Positions 21,938-33,339 of a DNA stretch of 64,000 nt are shown piece by piece (position 1 is the stretch's first letter; the number at the start of each line of letters is the position of its first letter). The stretch comes from Aegilops tauschii subsp. strangulata. Lineage: Eukaryota > Streptophyta > Magnoliopsida > Poales > Poaceae. The notes beneath the pieces are model-generated. The model had not been told where the DNA came from, ran no database searches, and was given only the letters and a program-made list of their open reading frames with translations. The DNA is taken from contig NC_053037.3 in the NCBI RefSeq assembly GCF_002575655.3, forward strand, positions 145,029,207 to 145,093,206, given 5' to 3'. Made by a program: the position numbers and the translations under genes.

Positions 21938-23210
21938 AATAGGAGATCATTGTTATCATGGCTTATGTGATGTAGGTGCTAGTGTGAGGCAATTCCTTAT
22001 ACCTTATATAAAGAAATTATGAATGACATTGTACCTGCTGAGATAGAAGATATTGATGTTACTATTAAGCTTGCTAATAGAGATACTATATCACCAATTG
22101 GGATTTTTAGAGATGTTGAACTCTTGTGTGGAAAAATTAAATACCCTCCTAATTTTCTTGTTCTTGGTTCCCCACAAGATAATTTTTGTCCCATTATATT
22201 TGGTAGACCCTTCTTGAATACCGTCAATGCTAAGATAGACTACGAGAAAGATATTGTTACTGTTGGTTTGGGGGATATGTCTCACGATTTTAATTTCTCA
22301 AAATTTCGTAGACAACCCCACGATAAAGAATTGCCTAGTAAGGATGAAATTATTGGTCTTGCTTCTATTGTCGTGCCTCCTAATGATCCTTTAAAACAAT
22401 ATTTGCTAGACCATGAAAATGATATGTTTATGAATGAAAGAAGGGAAATAGATGAAGTATTCTTTAATCAAGGGCCTATTTTGAAACACAATTTGCCTGT
22501 TGAAATCCTTGGGGATCCTCCTCCACCTAAGGGTGATCCCGTGTTTGAGCTTAAACAATTACCTGATACTCTGAAATATGCTTATCTTGATGAAAAGAAG
22601 ATATATCCTGTTATTATTAGTGCTAACCTTTCAGAGCATGAAGAAAGAAAATTATTGAAAACTCTAAAGAAGCACCATGCCGCTATTGGATATACTCTCG
22701 ATGATCTTAAGGGCATTAGTCCCACTCTATGTCAGCACAAAATTAAATTGGAGAACGATGCTAAACCGGTTGTTGATCATCAACGACGGTTAAATTCTAA
22801 GATGAAACAAGTGGTAAGAAATGAAATATTAAAGCTTCTGGAGGCAGGTATAACTTATCCTATTGCTGATAGTCAATGGGTAAGTCATGTTCATTGTGTC
22901 CCTAAGAAAGGAGGTGTCACTGTTGTTCCTAATGATAAGAATGAATTGATTCCTCAAACAATTGTTACAGGCTATAGAATGGTAATTGATTTTCACAAAT
23001 TAAATAAAGCTACTAGAAAAGATCATTACCCTCTACCTTTTATTGATCAAATGCTAGAAAGATTATCCAAGCATACACATTTTTGCTTTCTAGATGGTTA
23101 TTCTGGTTTCTCTCAAATACCTGTGTCAAAAGATGATCAAGAGAAAACCACTTTTACTTGCCCTTTCGATACCTTTGCTTATAGACGTAAGCCTTTTGGT
23201 TTATGCAATG
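21912..23210 (+). pseudogene. Element A: protease and partial reverse transcriptase, cut by element B
   Basis: The protease region (GMPVVSV in a shifted frame, then CDVGAS in place of the canonical DTG) has small indels near 21915 and 21985. The frame from 22019 is then open to the insertion point: GRPFLNTVNAKIDYEKD, the RT entry region LEAGITYPIADSQWVSHVHC and the RT fingers/palm FLDGYSGFSQIPVSKDDQEK. It ends at PFGLCN at 23210, just before the YxDD catalytic motif, where the LTR of element B begins. The rest of RT, RNase H and integrase lie beyond the right end of B, outside the window. Confidence 0.85.
23206..23210. repeat. Presumed target-site duplication CAATG of element B, left
   Basis: These bases lie between the interrupted RT frame and the TG of the LTR. 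The partner copy is outside the window. Confidence 0.5.
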
Positions 23211-23565
23211 TGAAAGTACAACTATCCCTGGGTGGTTTTGGTAATTCCTAACAACATATAGCTCATTGAGCTAATGCTATTTTAAGATAAATATTTCAGG
23301 AAAGCTCAATGATTGGCATGGCATGGATTAGAAAGTGGACCCCTCAAAATGCTAAGGACAAAAGATTGGCTCAAGCTCAAAGCACAAGACTCTACATTTT
23401 ACTTTTAGTGATCCAAGATCACATTGAGTCCATAGGAAAAGCCAATACTATTAAAAGGGGGTGAGGTGTTGCTTAATGAGTTACTTGCTCAAAATGCTTA
23501 GTGATATGCTCCAAAAACCCTCAACTACTTTCTCATATCCACATATGTCCCAAACCAAAAGTCAA

Positions 23566-24007
23566 ACTCGGCCCCACCGAAATCTTCTATCCGGCGCCAC
23601 CGAGTTCACTTAACATAGCCACTGCCACAAACCCTAGTCACTTCGGTCTCACCGATAGGGATCTCGGTCTCACTGAGATGAGATTGCAACCTCTCTGTTT
23701 CCCTTCATAACGTTTCGGTCCAACCAAGATTGCAATGCAAACTCTCTATTTCCCCTTCATAACGTTTCGGTCTAACCGAGATGAGCGAATCGGTCCCACC
23801 GAGTTTGCCTGACCAACTCTCTGTTTTCTATTACCAAAATCGGTCCCACCGAGTTTGTAATCGGTCTCACTGAGATTACGTTATGCCCTAACCCTAATGG
23901 AATCGGTCCCACCGAGTTGACATGTCGGTCCCACCGAAAATCCTAACATTCACATTTTGAACTAAATCGGTCTGACCGAGTTTTATAATTCGGTCCCACC
24001 GAGTTTG
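23566..24007. repeat. Array of CGGTCNCACCGAG palindromes in LTR of B
   Basis: About 13 copies of TCGGTC(C/T)(C/A)ACCGAG-like words, each an imperfect palindrome of CGGT and ACCG arms around a 3-base core. They are scattered through the U3 just upstream of the TATA box. A shorter array with the same arms recurs at 63488-63655 in the same element. Confidence 0.85.
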
Positions 24008-24044
24008 GTGATTTGTGTGTAAGGGTTAGATTTTGTGTGGAGGC

Positions 24045-24053
24045 TATATATAC
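24045..24053 (+). promoter_or_regulatory. TATA box of element B LTR
   Basis: GGCTATATATACCCC directly follows the palindrome array. Confidence 0.7.
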
Positions 24054-24856
24054 CCCTCCACCCACTCTTTATTCGTGGAGACGGCCATCAGAACATGCCT
24101 ACACTTCCAACATACATTTTCTGAGAGAGAACCACCTACACTTGTGTTGAGGTCAAGATATTCCATTCCAACCACATAAATCTTGATCTCTAGCCTTCCC
24201 AAGTTGCTTTCCACTCAAATCATCTTTCTACCAAATCCAATCCTACGAGAGAGAGTTGAGTGTTGGGGAGACTATCATTTGAAGCACAAGAGCAAGGAGT
24301 TCATCATCAACACACTATCTATTACATTTTGGAGAGTGGTGTCTCCTACATTGGCTAGGTGTCACTTGGGAGCCTCCGTCAAGATTGTGGAGTTGAACCA
24401 AGGAGTTTGTACGGGCAAGGAGTTCGCCTACTTCATGAAGATCTACCCTAGTGAGGCAAGTCCTTCGTGGGCGATGGCCATGGTGGGATAGACAAGGTTG
24501 CTTCTTCGTGGACCCTTTGTGGGTGGAGCCCTCCGTGGACTCGCGCAATCGTTACCCTTCGTGGGTTGAAGTCTCCATCAACGTGGATGTACGATAGCAC
24601 CACCTATTGGAACCACGGATAAAAAATCTCCGTGTCTACATTGCGTTTGCTCCCTCCAAACTCCTCCCTTTACCTTCATATGCAATTGCCTTACATTCCG
24701 CTGTTGTACTCTTAGAATTGCATGTGTAGGTTGATTACTTGATTTGTGCTAAGTTGCTAAAAATCTGCCAAAACATAAAATTAGGAAAAGGCTAGTTTTT
24801 TATTTGGTCAAGTAGTCTAATCACCCCCCCTCTAGATATACTTTCGATCCTACAAG

Positions 24857-24870
24857 TGGTATCAGAGCCA
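24857..24870 (+). other. Element B: primer-binding site (tRNA-Met type)
   Basis: TGGTATCAGAGCCA begins two bases after the LTR end and matches the initiator tRNA-Met site typical of Copia elements. Confidence 0.9.
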
Positions 24871-24938
24871 GGTTTCCATTTGCTTTGATTTCCATAGCTT
24901 TTGGTGATCATAGCCTTGGTTTCACAACCTTGGAGAGT

Positions 24939-25918
24939 ATGGCGTCTAGCGAGGGAAATTACCACCGTAGAGGTCCTTACTTTGATGGTACAAATTTTGC
25001 TAGTTGGAAGCATAAGATGAAAATGCATATTCTTGGACATAACCCCGCCGTTTGGGCTATTGTGTGTATTGGCTTGCAAGGTGAATTCTTTGATGGGAGA
25101 GAACCGAACCGTGAATCTACCGCGGAAGAGTTGAAGATGCTGCAATACAATGCTCAAGCTTGTGATATTCTCTTCAACGGATTGTGCCCCGAAGAATTCA
25201 ACAAAATCAGCCGTCTTGAGAATGCAAAGGAAATTTGGGATACTTTGATTGATATGCACGAAGGTACCGACTCCGTCAAGGAATCCAAGTTGGATGTGCT
25301 TCAAAGTCAACTTGACAAGTTCAAAATGAAGGATGGTGAAGGTGTTGCTGAAATGTACTCTAGGCTTGCTCTCATCACAAATGAAATTGCCGGCTTAGGA
25401 AGTGAAGAGATGACCGATAGATTCATCATCAAGAAAATCCTAAGAGCCTTGGATGGAAAATATGATACCGTGTGCACATTGATCCAAATGATGCCCAATT
25501 ACAAAGATCTCAAGCCAACGGAAGTCACTGGAACAATTGTTGCTCATGAGATGTCACTTAAGGATAAGGAAGAGCTCCACAACAAGTCAAGTGGTGCTTA
25601 CAAAGCCTCATGTGAAGCTCCCACATCATCAAGTGAGAAACAAACCTTCAATGAAGAATTGAGCCTAATGGTGAAGAACTTCAACAAGTTCTACAAGAGT
25701 AGAAGCAAGGAAAGAAGCTCCAAGTCAAGGTCCAACAATGACAAGAGATCTTCAAGTCATGAACGAAATTGCTATAATTGTGGAAGACCCGGACACTACT
25801 CCAATGAGTGTACGGCTCCCTACAAAAAAAGAGAAGATTCTCCCAAGAGAAGAAGAAGAAGAGAAGAATCACCACCAAGAGAGAGAAGGAGTAGAGATGA
25901 TCTTTATGAACGAAGACC
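24939..25918 (+). pseudogene. Element B: Gag, N-terminal part (split by element E)
   Basis: The frame is open from 24885, and the likely start is the ATG at 24939 (MASSEGNY). It is a Copia-type Gag with an N-terminal GPYFDGTNFASWKHKM motif and a UBN2-type helical domain (about residues 30-200). A CCHC zinc knuckle CYNCGRPGHYSNEC lies at about 25770-25811, followed by an Arg/Ser/Glu-rich tail. The frame is interrupted at 25918 by the LTR of element E and resumes in the same frame at 33340. The protein would form the RNA-packaging particle. Confidence 0.9.
25914..25918. repeat. Target-site duplication AGACC of element E, left
   Basis: Identical to 33335-33339. Confidence 0.95.
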
Positions 25919-27438
25919 TGATACGTCTCCGTCGTATCTATAATTTTTGATTGTTGCATGCCAATATTCTACAACTTTCATATACTTTTGGCAACTTTTT
26001 ATATTATTATTGGGACTAACCTATTGATCCAGCGCCCAGTGCCAGTTCCTGTTTGTTGCATGTTTTATGTTTCGCAGAAAACCCATATTAAACGGAGTCC
26101 AAACGGGATAAAAACTGACAGAGATTTTTTTTCGAATATCTGTGATTTTTGGGAAGAAGAATCAACGCGATACGATGCCCGAGCGGGCCACGAGGCAGGG
26201 GGCGCGCCCCAGGGGGTCAGGCGTGCCCTGGACCCTCGTGGCCACCCCGTAAGGCGGTTGGAGCCCCTCTTTCACCGCAATAAAGCTAATTTCCGGATAG
26301 AGATCGTGTCCAAAATTCAGCCCAATCGGAGTTACGGATCTCCGGTTATAAAAGAAACGGTGAAAGGGCAGAAGCCAGAACGCACAAACAGAGAGACAGA
26401 ACCAATCTCGGAGGGGCTCTCGCCCCTCCCATGCCATGGATACCATGGACCAGAGGGGAAACCCTTCTCCCACCTAGGGAGAAGGTCAAGGAAGAAGAAG
26501 GAGGAGGGGGGCTCTCTCCCCCTCGCTTTCGGTGGCGCCGGAACATCGCCGGGGCCATCATCATCACCGCGATCTACACCAACACCTCCATCATCTTCAC
26601 CAACATCTCCATCACCTTCCCCCTCTATCTATAGCGGTCCCCTCTCCCGCAACCCGCTGTACCCTCTACTCGAACATGGTGCTTTATGCTTCATATTATT
26701 ATCCAATGATGTGTTGCCATCCTATGATGTCTGAGTAGATTTTCGTTGTCCTATCGGTGGTTGATGAATTGCTATGATTGATTTAATTTGCTTGTGGTTA
26801 TGTTATTGTCCTTTGGGGCCCATCATATGAGCGCGCGCGTGGATCACACCATAGGGTTAGTTGTATGTTGATAGGACTATGTATTGGAGGGCAAGAGTGA
26901 CAGAAGCTTCTACCTAGCATAGAAATTGATGCATACGGGATTGAAGGGGGACCAGTATAACTTAGTGCTATGGTTGGGTTTTACCTTAATAAACGTTAGT
27001 AGTTGCGGATGCTTGCTAATAGTTCCAATCATAAGTGCATAGAATTCCAAGTCAGGGATGACATGCTAGCAGTGGCCTCTCCCACATAAAACTTGCTATC
27101 GATCTAGTAAAGTAGTCAATTGCTTAGGGACAATTTCGCAACTCCTACCACCACTTTTCCACACTCGCTATATTTACTTTATTGTGTCTTTATCTAAATA
27201 GCCCCTAGTATTTATTTACGTGCTCTTTATATTCTTGCAAACATATCAAAAACACCTACAAAGTACTTCTAGTTTCATACTTGTTCTAGGTAAAGCGAAC
27301 GTCAAGCGTGCGTAGAGTTGTATCGGTGGTCGATAGAACTTGAGGGAATATTTGTTCTACCTTTAGCTCCTCGTTGGGTTCGACACTCTTACTTATCGAA
27401 AGAGGCTACAATTGATCCCCTATACTTGTGGGTTATCA
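25919..27438 (+). repeat. Element E: 5' LTR
   Basis: 1520 bp, TGATACGTCTCCGTCG to GTGGGTTATCA. It has a TATA box at 26347-26353 (GGTTATAAAAG). The GC-rich ORFs in its middle are not supported as genes. Confidence 0.95.
26347..26353 (+). promoter_or_regulatory. TATA box, element E 5' LTR
   Basis: GGTTATAAAAGAAACGG. The counterpart in the 3' LTR is at 32231-32237. Confidence 0.6.
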
Positions 27439-27449
27439 AGACCTTTTTC

Positions 27450-27467
27450 TGGCGCCGTTGCCGGGGA
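27450..27467 (+). other. Element E: primer-binding site
   Basis: TGGCGCCGTTGCCGGGGA lies 11 bp after the 5' LTR. It is the tRNA-Asp type seen in Athila-clade elements, two bases different from the site of element A. Confidence 0.85.
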
Positions 27468-27557
27468 GTCATACATGGGGTGAATATTCTTGTGTGTGCT
27501 TGTTTGCTTTATCACTAAGTAGTTTTTATTTTGTGCTCTTGTTTTCTATCTTTAGTT

Positions 27558-28745
27558 ATGGGTAGGAAACGCAAAATACCAAAAAAATTAGTTGTACCTA
27601 CTACACCAATGGTTGAAAAACCACTCAAAATCTATCACACTCCTGAAGCTTTTTACTTGGATCATCTTCGATCCCTATGTGCTCGTGCTGAAACCCCAAC
27701 TAGCTTAGTTGAGGGCAAATCTTTAGATGAGCATGCTTGTTATGTGTGACACCGCATATCTCAAAAAGGGAAACTTTTACTGGATCAAATTCATCGTTTG
27801 CAATGCTATGCTTGGAATTTATGTGAAATATATGATTTTACTTGTTGTTCTGAAAACCCTAAGAAACACCTTCCCTACCAATGTGAGTTTAGCGATAATG
27901 GAATCGTATCTTCATATGCTAAGGGTGTTTATCATTACTATGATGTTCAACAAATTCAAGAATTTGTTGCTTTTAAGGGTGCTTATGAAATTGCTTCTTT
28001 GATTGAAAAGTATGATGCTACTCTTTACAAATCTGAAAATTTTGCCATACTTAAATATTGTTATGATAATTATGCTTCTAATGCCTATGTTAAACCATAT
28101 ATTGAGGACTCCTCCGCTGTCCAAGAAGAGACTAATATTTTGCAGGAGTCTATGGAAGAAGAAATTGATGAAACTGTGAGCTCATTGGATGAAAAAGATG
28201 ATGAGGAGAGCGAAGAACAAAAGGAGGAAGAGCGGATTAGCTACCCGTGCCCACCTTCTAATGAGAGTAACTCTTCAACTCATACATTGTTTAATTTCCC
28301 TTCGTGCTTACCGAAGGATGATTGCTATGATGATTGTTATGATCCCGTTGATTCTTTTGAAATATCCCTTTTTGATGATGCTTTCTATGCTTGTGGCCAA
28401 GATGCCAATATGAATTATGCTTATGGAGATGAACTTGCTATAGTTCCTTATGTTAAACATGAAATTGTTGCTATTTCACCCACGCATGATAGTCCTATTA
28501 TCTTTTTGAATTCTCCCGAGTACACTATATCGGAGAAGTTTGCCCTTATTAAGGATTATATTGATGGGTTGCGTTTTACTACTACACACGATGATTTTGA
28601 TAGATATAATATGCATGTGCTTGCCTCTCCTACTTGCAATTATTATGAGAGAGCAACTACATCTCCGCCTCTTTATGTTTCCAACACGATTTTTTTTGCA
28701 AGAAACTGTTTATACTATGCATTGGCCTTTACTTTGTGTGCATGA
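27558..28745 (+). pseudogene. Element E: unknown protein ORF, about 395 codons with one in-frame TGA
   Basis: The only long frame in the internal region begins at the ATG at 27558 (MGRKRKIPKK), meets TGA at 27747-27749 and continues in the same frame to 28745. The first 60 residues are basic and Pro-rich. The middle has a hydrophobic/aromatic segment (CYAWNLCEIYDF). Residues about 190-230 are highly acidic (EEEIDETVSSLDEKDDEESE), and the C-terminal third is rich in Asp, Tyr and Cys with YDDCYD-like words. I recognise no Gag, protease, RT or envelope motif. The single TGA may be a CGA to TGA change. I infer a packaging or accessory role only from its being the sole ORF kept. Confidence 0.7.
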
Positions 28746-31700
28746 ATTGTTCTTTTATGACATGCCGATGCATAGGAAGAGAGTTAGACTTCGTTATTGC
28801 TTGATATATATTGTTTTGTTCTCACTACTAAATGCCAAATCATTGCTAATTAAAATTGGCTTTGATATACCTTGGGATCCGGGTGGATCCATTACTTGAG
28901 CACTATATGCCTAGCTTAATGGCTTTAATGAAAGCGCTGCTAGGGAGACAACCCGGAAGTTTTAGAGAGTCATTTATTTCTGTTGAGTGCTTTCATATAG
29001 TTTAAAAACATAAAAAATAAAGAGGGGAACCCAAAACTTTTCCAAAAAGGAAAGTGAAAGTGAGAGAGACAAGCATCGTTGAAGTGGGAGCTAGCCTTGA
29101 ACTTTGTTCATGCTTACGGAAACTTTGTGAATCTTGATTACAGAAACTTTTCAACAAAAATAATTATCCCCTTGTACAATTCCATTGTATTATAAAAATA
29201 ATGTGCCAAGGTTTGCCTTTAGGATGTTTACAATGCTTGTTGGTTTGTACGGTGCAGGACAGAAACTTTGGATGTAGTGCGCGATTTTTTTTACTAGAAC
29301 GTCAAACTGTTCTGAAACTTTTTGCACTGTCTTTCTATTCAAATTGTTTATTTTTCCTAATTTTTGCAGAATTTTTCAAGTACCAGAAGTATGGTGAATG
29401 TTCAGATTATTACAGACTGTTCTGTTTTAGACATATTCTGTTTTTGATGCATAGTTTGCTTGTTTTGATGAAACTATCAATTTCTATCAGTGGATTAAGC
29501 CATGGAAAAGTTATATTACAGTAGATATAATGCAAAAACAAAATATGAATTGGTTTACAGCAGTACTTAGAGTAGTGATTTGCTTTATTATACTAACGGA
29601 TCTTACCGAGTTTTCTGTTGAAGTTTTGTGTGGATGAAGTGTTCGATGATCGAGAAGGTCTCGATATGAGGAAAAGGAGGAGAGGCAAGAGCTCAAGCTT
29701 GGGGATGCCAAAGGCACCCCAAGTAAATATTCAAGGAGACTCAAGCGTCTAAGCTTGGGGATGCCCCAGAAGGCATCCCATCTTTCTTCAACAAGTATCG
29801 GTATGTTTTCGGATTCATTTCGTTCATGCGATATGTGCAATCTTGGAGCGTCTTTTGCATTTAGTTTTCTCTTTTTCTTTTATGCACCATGCGGTATGAG
29901 GTAGTCCTTGGTTTATTTATAGAATGCTCATTGCACTTCACTTATATCTTTTGAGTATGGCTTTATAGAATGCTTCATGTGCTTCACTTATATCATTTGA
30001 AGTTTGGATTGCCTGTTTCTCTTCACATAGAAAACCGCCATTTGTAGAATGCTCTTTTGTTTCACTTATACTTGTTAGAGCATGGGCATATCTTTTGTAG
30101 AAAGAACTAAACTCTCTTGCTTCACTTATATCTATTTAGAGAGATGACAGGAACTGGTCATTCACATGGTTAGTCATAAAATCCTACATAAGACTTGTAG
30201 ATCACTGAATATGATATGTTTGATTCCTTGCAATAGTTTTGCGATATAAAGATGGTGATATTAGAGTCATGCTAGTGGGTAGTTGTGGATTAGTAGAAAT
30301 ACTTGTGTTGAGGTTTGTGATTCCCGTAGCATGCACGTATGGTGAACCGTTATGTAAGAAAGTCGGAGCATGATTTATTTATTGATTGTCTTCCTTATGA
30401 GTGGCGGTCGGGAACGAGCGATGGTCTTTTCCTACCAATCTATCCCCCTAGGGGCATGCGTAGTAGTACTTTGCTTCGAGGGCTAATAAACTTTTGCAAT
30501 AAGTATATGAGTTCTTTATGACTAATGTGAGTCCATGGATTATACGCACTCTCACCCTTCCATCATTGCTAGCCTCTTCGGTACCGTGCATTGCCCTTTC
30601 TCACCTCGAGAGTTGGTGTAAACTTCGTCGGTGCATCCAAACCCCGTGATACGATACGCTCTATCAACATAAGCCTCATTATATCTTCCTCAAAACATCC
30701 ACCATACCTACCTATCACGGCATTTCCATAGCCATTCCGAGATATATTGCCATGCAACTTCCATCATCATCATATACATGACTTGAGCATTTATTGTCAT
30801 ATTGCTTTGCATGACCTTAAGATAGCTAGCATGATGTTTTCATGGCTTGTCCGTTTTTTGATGTCATTGCTACGCTAGATCATTGCACATCCCGGTATAC
30901 CGCGGCATTCATATAGAGTCATATCTTTGTTCTAGTATCGAGTTGTAATATTGAGTTGTAAGTAAATAAAAGTGTGATGATCATCATTATTAGAGCATTG
31001 CCCCAAAAAGAAAAAAGAAAAAAGAAAAAAGAAGAGAGGCCAAAGAAGCCTAAATAAAAAAATGGGGCCAAAGAAGCCCGCAAAAAAAGAGAAAAAGGGG
31101 CAATGTTACTATCCTTTTACCACACTTGTGCTTCAAAGTAGCACCATGTTCTTCATATAGAGAGTCTCTTGAGTTATCACTTTCATATACTAGTGGGAAT
31201 TTTCATTATAGAACTTGGCTTGCATATTCCAACGATGGGCTTCCTCAAATGCCCTGGGTCTTCATGAGCAAGGAAGTTGGATGCACACCCACTTAGTTTC
31301 AGTTTGAGCTTTCATATACTTATAGCTCAAGTTGGATGTGAGACTTTCTCATTTTTGTCTTCTCCACACAGCCTCCACCATCATATTCTATTCCACCCAT
31401 AGTGCTATATCCATGGCTTGTGTTCATGTATTGCGTGAGGGTTGAAAAGGCTGAAGTGTGTTAAAAAGTATGAACCAATTGCTCGGCTTGTCATCGGGGT
31501 TGTACAAGATTTGAATATTTTGTGTGGTGAAGATGGAGCATAGCCAGACTATATGATTTTGTAGGGATAGCTTTCTTTGGCGATGTTATTTTGAAAAGAC
31601 ATGATTGCTTTATTAGTATGCTTGAAGTATTATTGTCTTAATGTCAAATGATAGACTATTGCTTTGAATCACTCGTGTCTTAATATTCATGCCATGATTA

Positions 31701-31802
31701 GATTATGTGATCAAGATTATGCTAGGTAGCATTCCACATCAAAAATTATCTTTTTTATCATTTACCTACTCGAGGACGAGCAGGAATTAGGCTTGGGGAT
31801 GC
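28746..31802 (+). other. Element E: long non-coding internal region
   Basis: About 3 kb with no ORF of note. It contains CTTGGGGATGCC words that can form hairpins with GGCACCCC or GGCATCCC (29698-29780), and a third copy abuts the 3' LTR (31790-31802). An A-rich block with repeats of GAAAAAA and CCAAAGAAGCC lies at about 31000-31105. Confidence 0.7.
31788..31802 (+). other. Element E: polypurine-like tract
   Basis: TTAGGCTTGGGGATGC directly precedes the 3' LTR at 31803. Confidence 0.5.
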
Positions 31803-33334
31803 TGATACGTCTCCGTCGTATCTATAATTTTTGATTGTTCCATGCCAATATTCTACAACTTTCATATACTTTTGGCAACTTTTTATATTATTTTTGGGAC
31901 TAACCTATTGATCCAGTGCCCAGTGCCAGTTCCTGTTTGTTGCATGTTTTATGTTTCACAGAAAACCCATATTAAACGGGAGTCCAAACGGGATAAAAAC
32001 TGACGGAGATTTTTTTTGGAATATCTGTGATTTTTGGGAAGAAGAATCAACGCGACACGATGCCCGAGCGGGCCACGAGGCAGGGGGCGCGCCCCGGGGG
32101 GTCAGGCGCACCCTGGACCCTCGTGGCCATCCCGTAAGGCGGTTGGAGCCCTTCTTTCGCCACAAGAAAGCTAATTTCCGGATAGAGATCGTGTCAAAAT
32201 TCAGCCCAATCGGAGTTACGGATCTCTGGTTATAAAAGAAACGGTGAAAGGGCAGAATCCAGAACGCAGAAACAGAGAGAGACAGAGAGACAGATCCAAA
32301 CTCGGAGGGGCTCTCGCCCCTCCCACGCCCTGGAGACCATGGACCAGAGGGGAAACCCTTCTCCCACCTAGGGAGAAGGTCAAGGAAGAAGAAGAAGGAG
32401 GGGGGCTCTCTCCCCCTCGCTTCCGGTGGCACCGGAACGCCGCCGGGGCCATCATCATCACGACGATCTACACCAACACCTCCATCATCTTCACCAACAT
32501 ATCTATCACCTTCCCCCCTCTATCTACAGCGGTCCCCTCTCCCGCAACCCGCTGTACCCTCTACTTGGACATAGTGCTTTATGCTTCATATTATTATCCA
32601 ATGATGTGTTGCCATCCTATGATGTCTGAGTAGATTTTCGTTGTCCTATCGGTGGTTGATGAATTGCTATGATTGATTTAATTTGCTTGTGGTCATGTTG
32701 TTGTCCTTTGGTGCCCACCAAATGAGCGCGCACATGGACCACACCATAGGGTTAGTTGTATGTTGATAGGACTATGTATTGGAGGGCAAGAGTGACAGAA
32801 GCTTCTACCTAGCATAGAAATTGATGCATACGGGATTGAAGGGGGACCAATATAACTTAATGCTATGGTTGGCTTTTACCTTAAAGAACGTTAGTGGTTG
32901 TGGATGCTTGCTAATAGTTCCAATCATAAGTGCATAGAATTCCAAGTTAGGGATGACATGCTAGCAGTGGCCTCTCCCACATAAAACTTGCTATCGATCT
33001 AGTAAAGTAGTCAATTGCTTAGGGACAATTTCGCAACTCCTACCACCACTTTTCCACAGTTGCTATATTTACTTTATTGTGTCTTTATCTAAACAGCCCC
33101 TAGTTTTTATTTACGTGCTCTTTATATTCTTGCAAACCTATCCAAAAACACCTACAAAGTACTTCTAGTTTCATACTTGTTTTAGGTAAAGCGAACGTCA
33201 AGTGTGCGTAGAGTTGTACCGGTGGTCGATAGAACTTGAGGGAATATTTGTTCTACCTTTAGCTCCTCGTTGGGTTCAACACTCTTACTTATCGAAAGAG
33301 GCTACAATTGATCCCCTATACTTGTGGGTTATCA
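31803..33334 (+). repeat. Element E: 3' LTR
   Basis: 1532 bp, collinear with 25919-27438 with scattered substitutions and small indels, mostly transitions. The divergence is visibly larger than between the two LTRs of G. Confidence 0.95.
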
Positions 33335-33339
33335 AGACC
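33335..33339. repeat. Target-site duplication AGACC of element E, right
   Basis: Identical to 25914-25918. Confidence 0.95.

Larger units (their letters stand above)
23211..24854 (+). mobile_element. Element B: 5' LTR, gag-only Copia-type element
   Basis: The 1644-bp LTR starts TGAAAGTACAACTATCCC, cutting the RT frame of A, and ends CGATCCTACA just before a tRNA-Met primer site. It has a U3 palindrome array and a TATA box. The element continues at 24855-25918, 33340-34837 and 62914 to the window end, interrupted by E and F. No 3' LTR is in the window. Confidence 0.9.
25919..33334 (+). mobile_element. Element E: non-autonomous Athila-like Gypsy, complete
   Basis: This 7.4-kb element has two LTRs, a TGGCGCCGTTGCCGGGGA primer site, a purine-rich tract before the 3' LTR and a perfect AGACC target-site duplication. 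The internal region (27439-31802) carries one unknown ORF and long non-coding sequence, with no protease, RT or integrase. LTR ends and primer site match element A in type, so an A-like autonomous element is the likely source of enzymes. The LTR sequence reminds me of the wheat Sabrina/WHAM group, but I could not check this. Confidence 0.93.

Noticed and set aside
23229..23240. LTR of B starting at TGGGTGG (23229) with TSD ATCCC
   Set aside because: The RT frame of A already breaks at 23210, and TGAAAGTAC at 23211 fits both the break and the TG start, so the LTR starts there.
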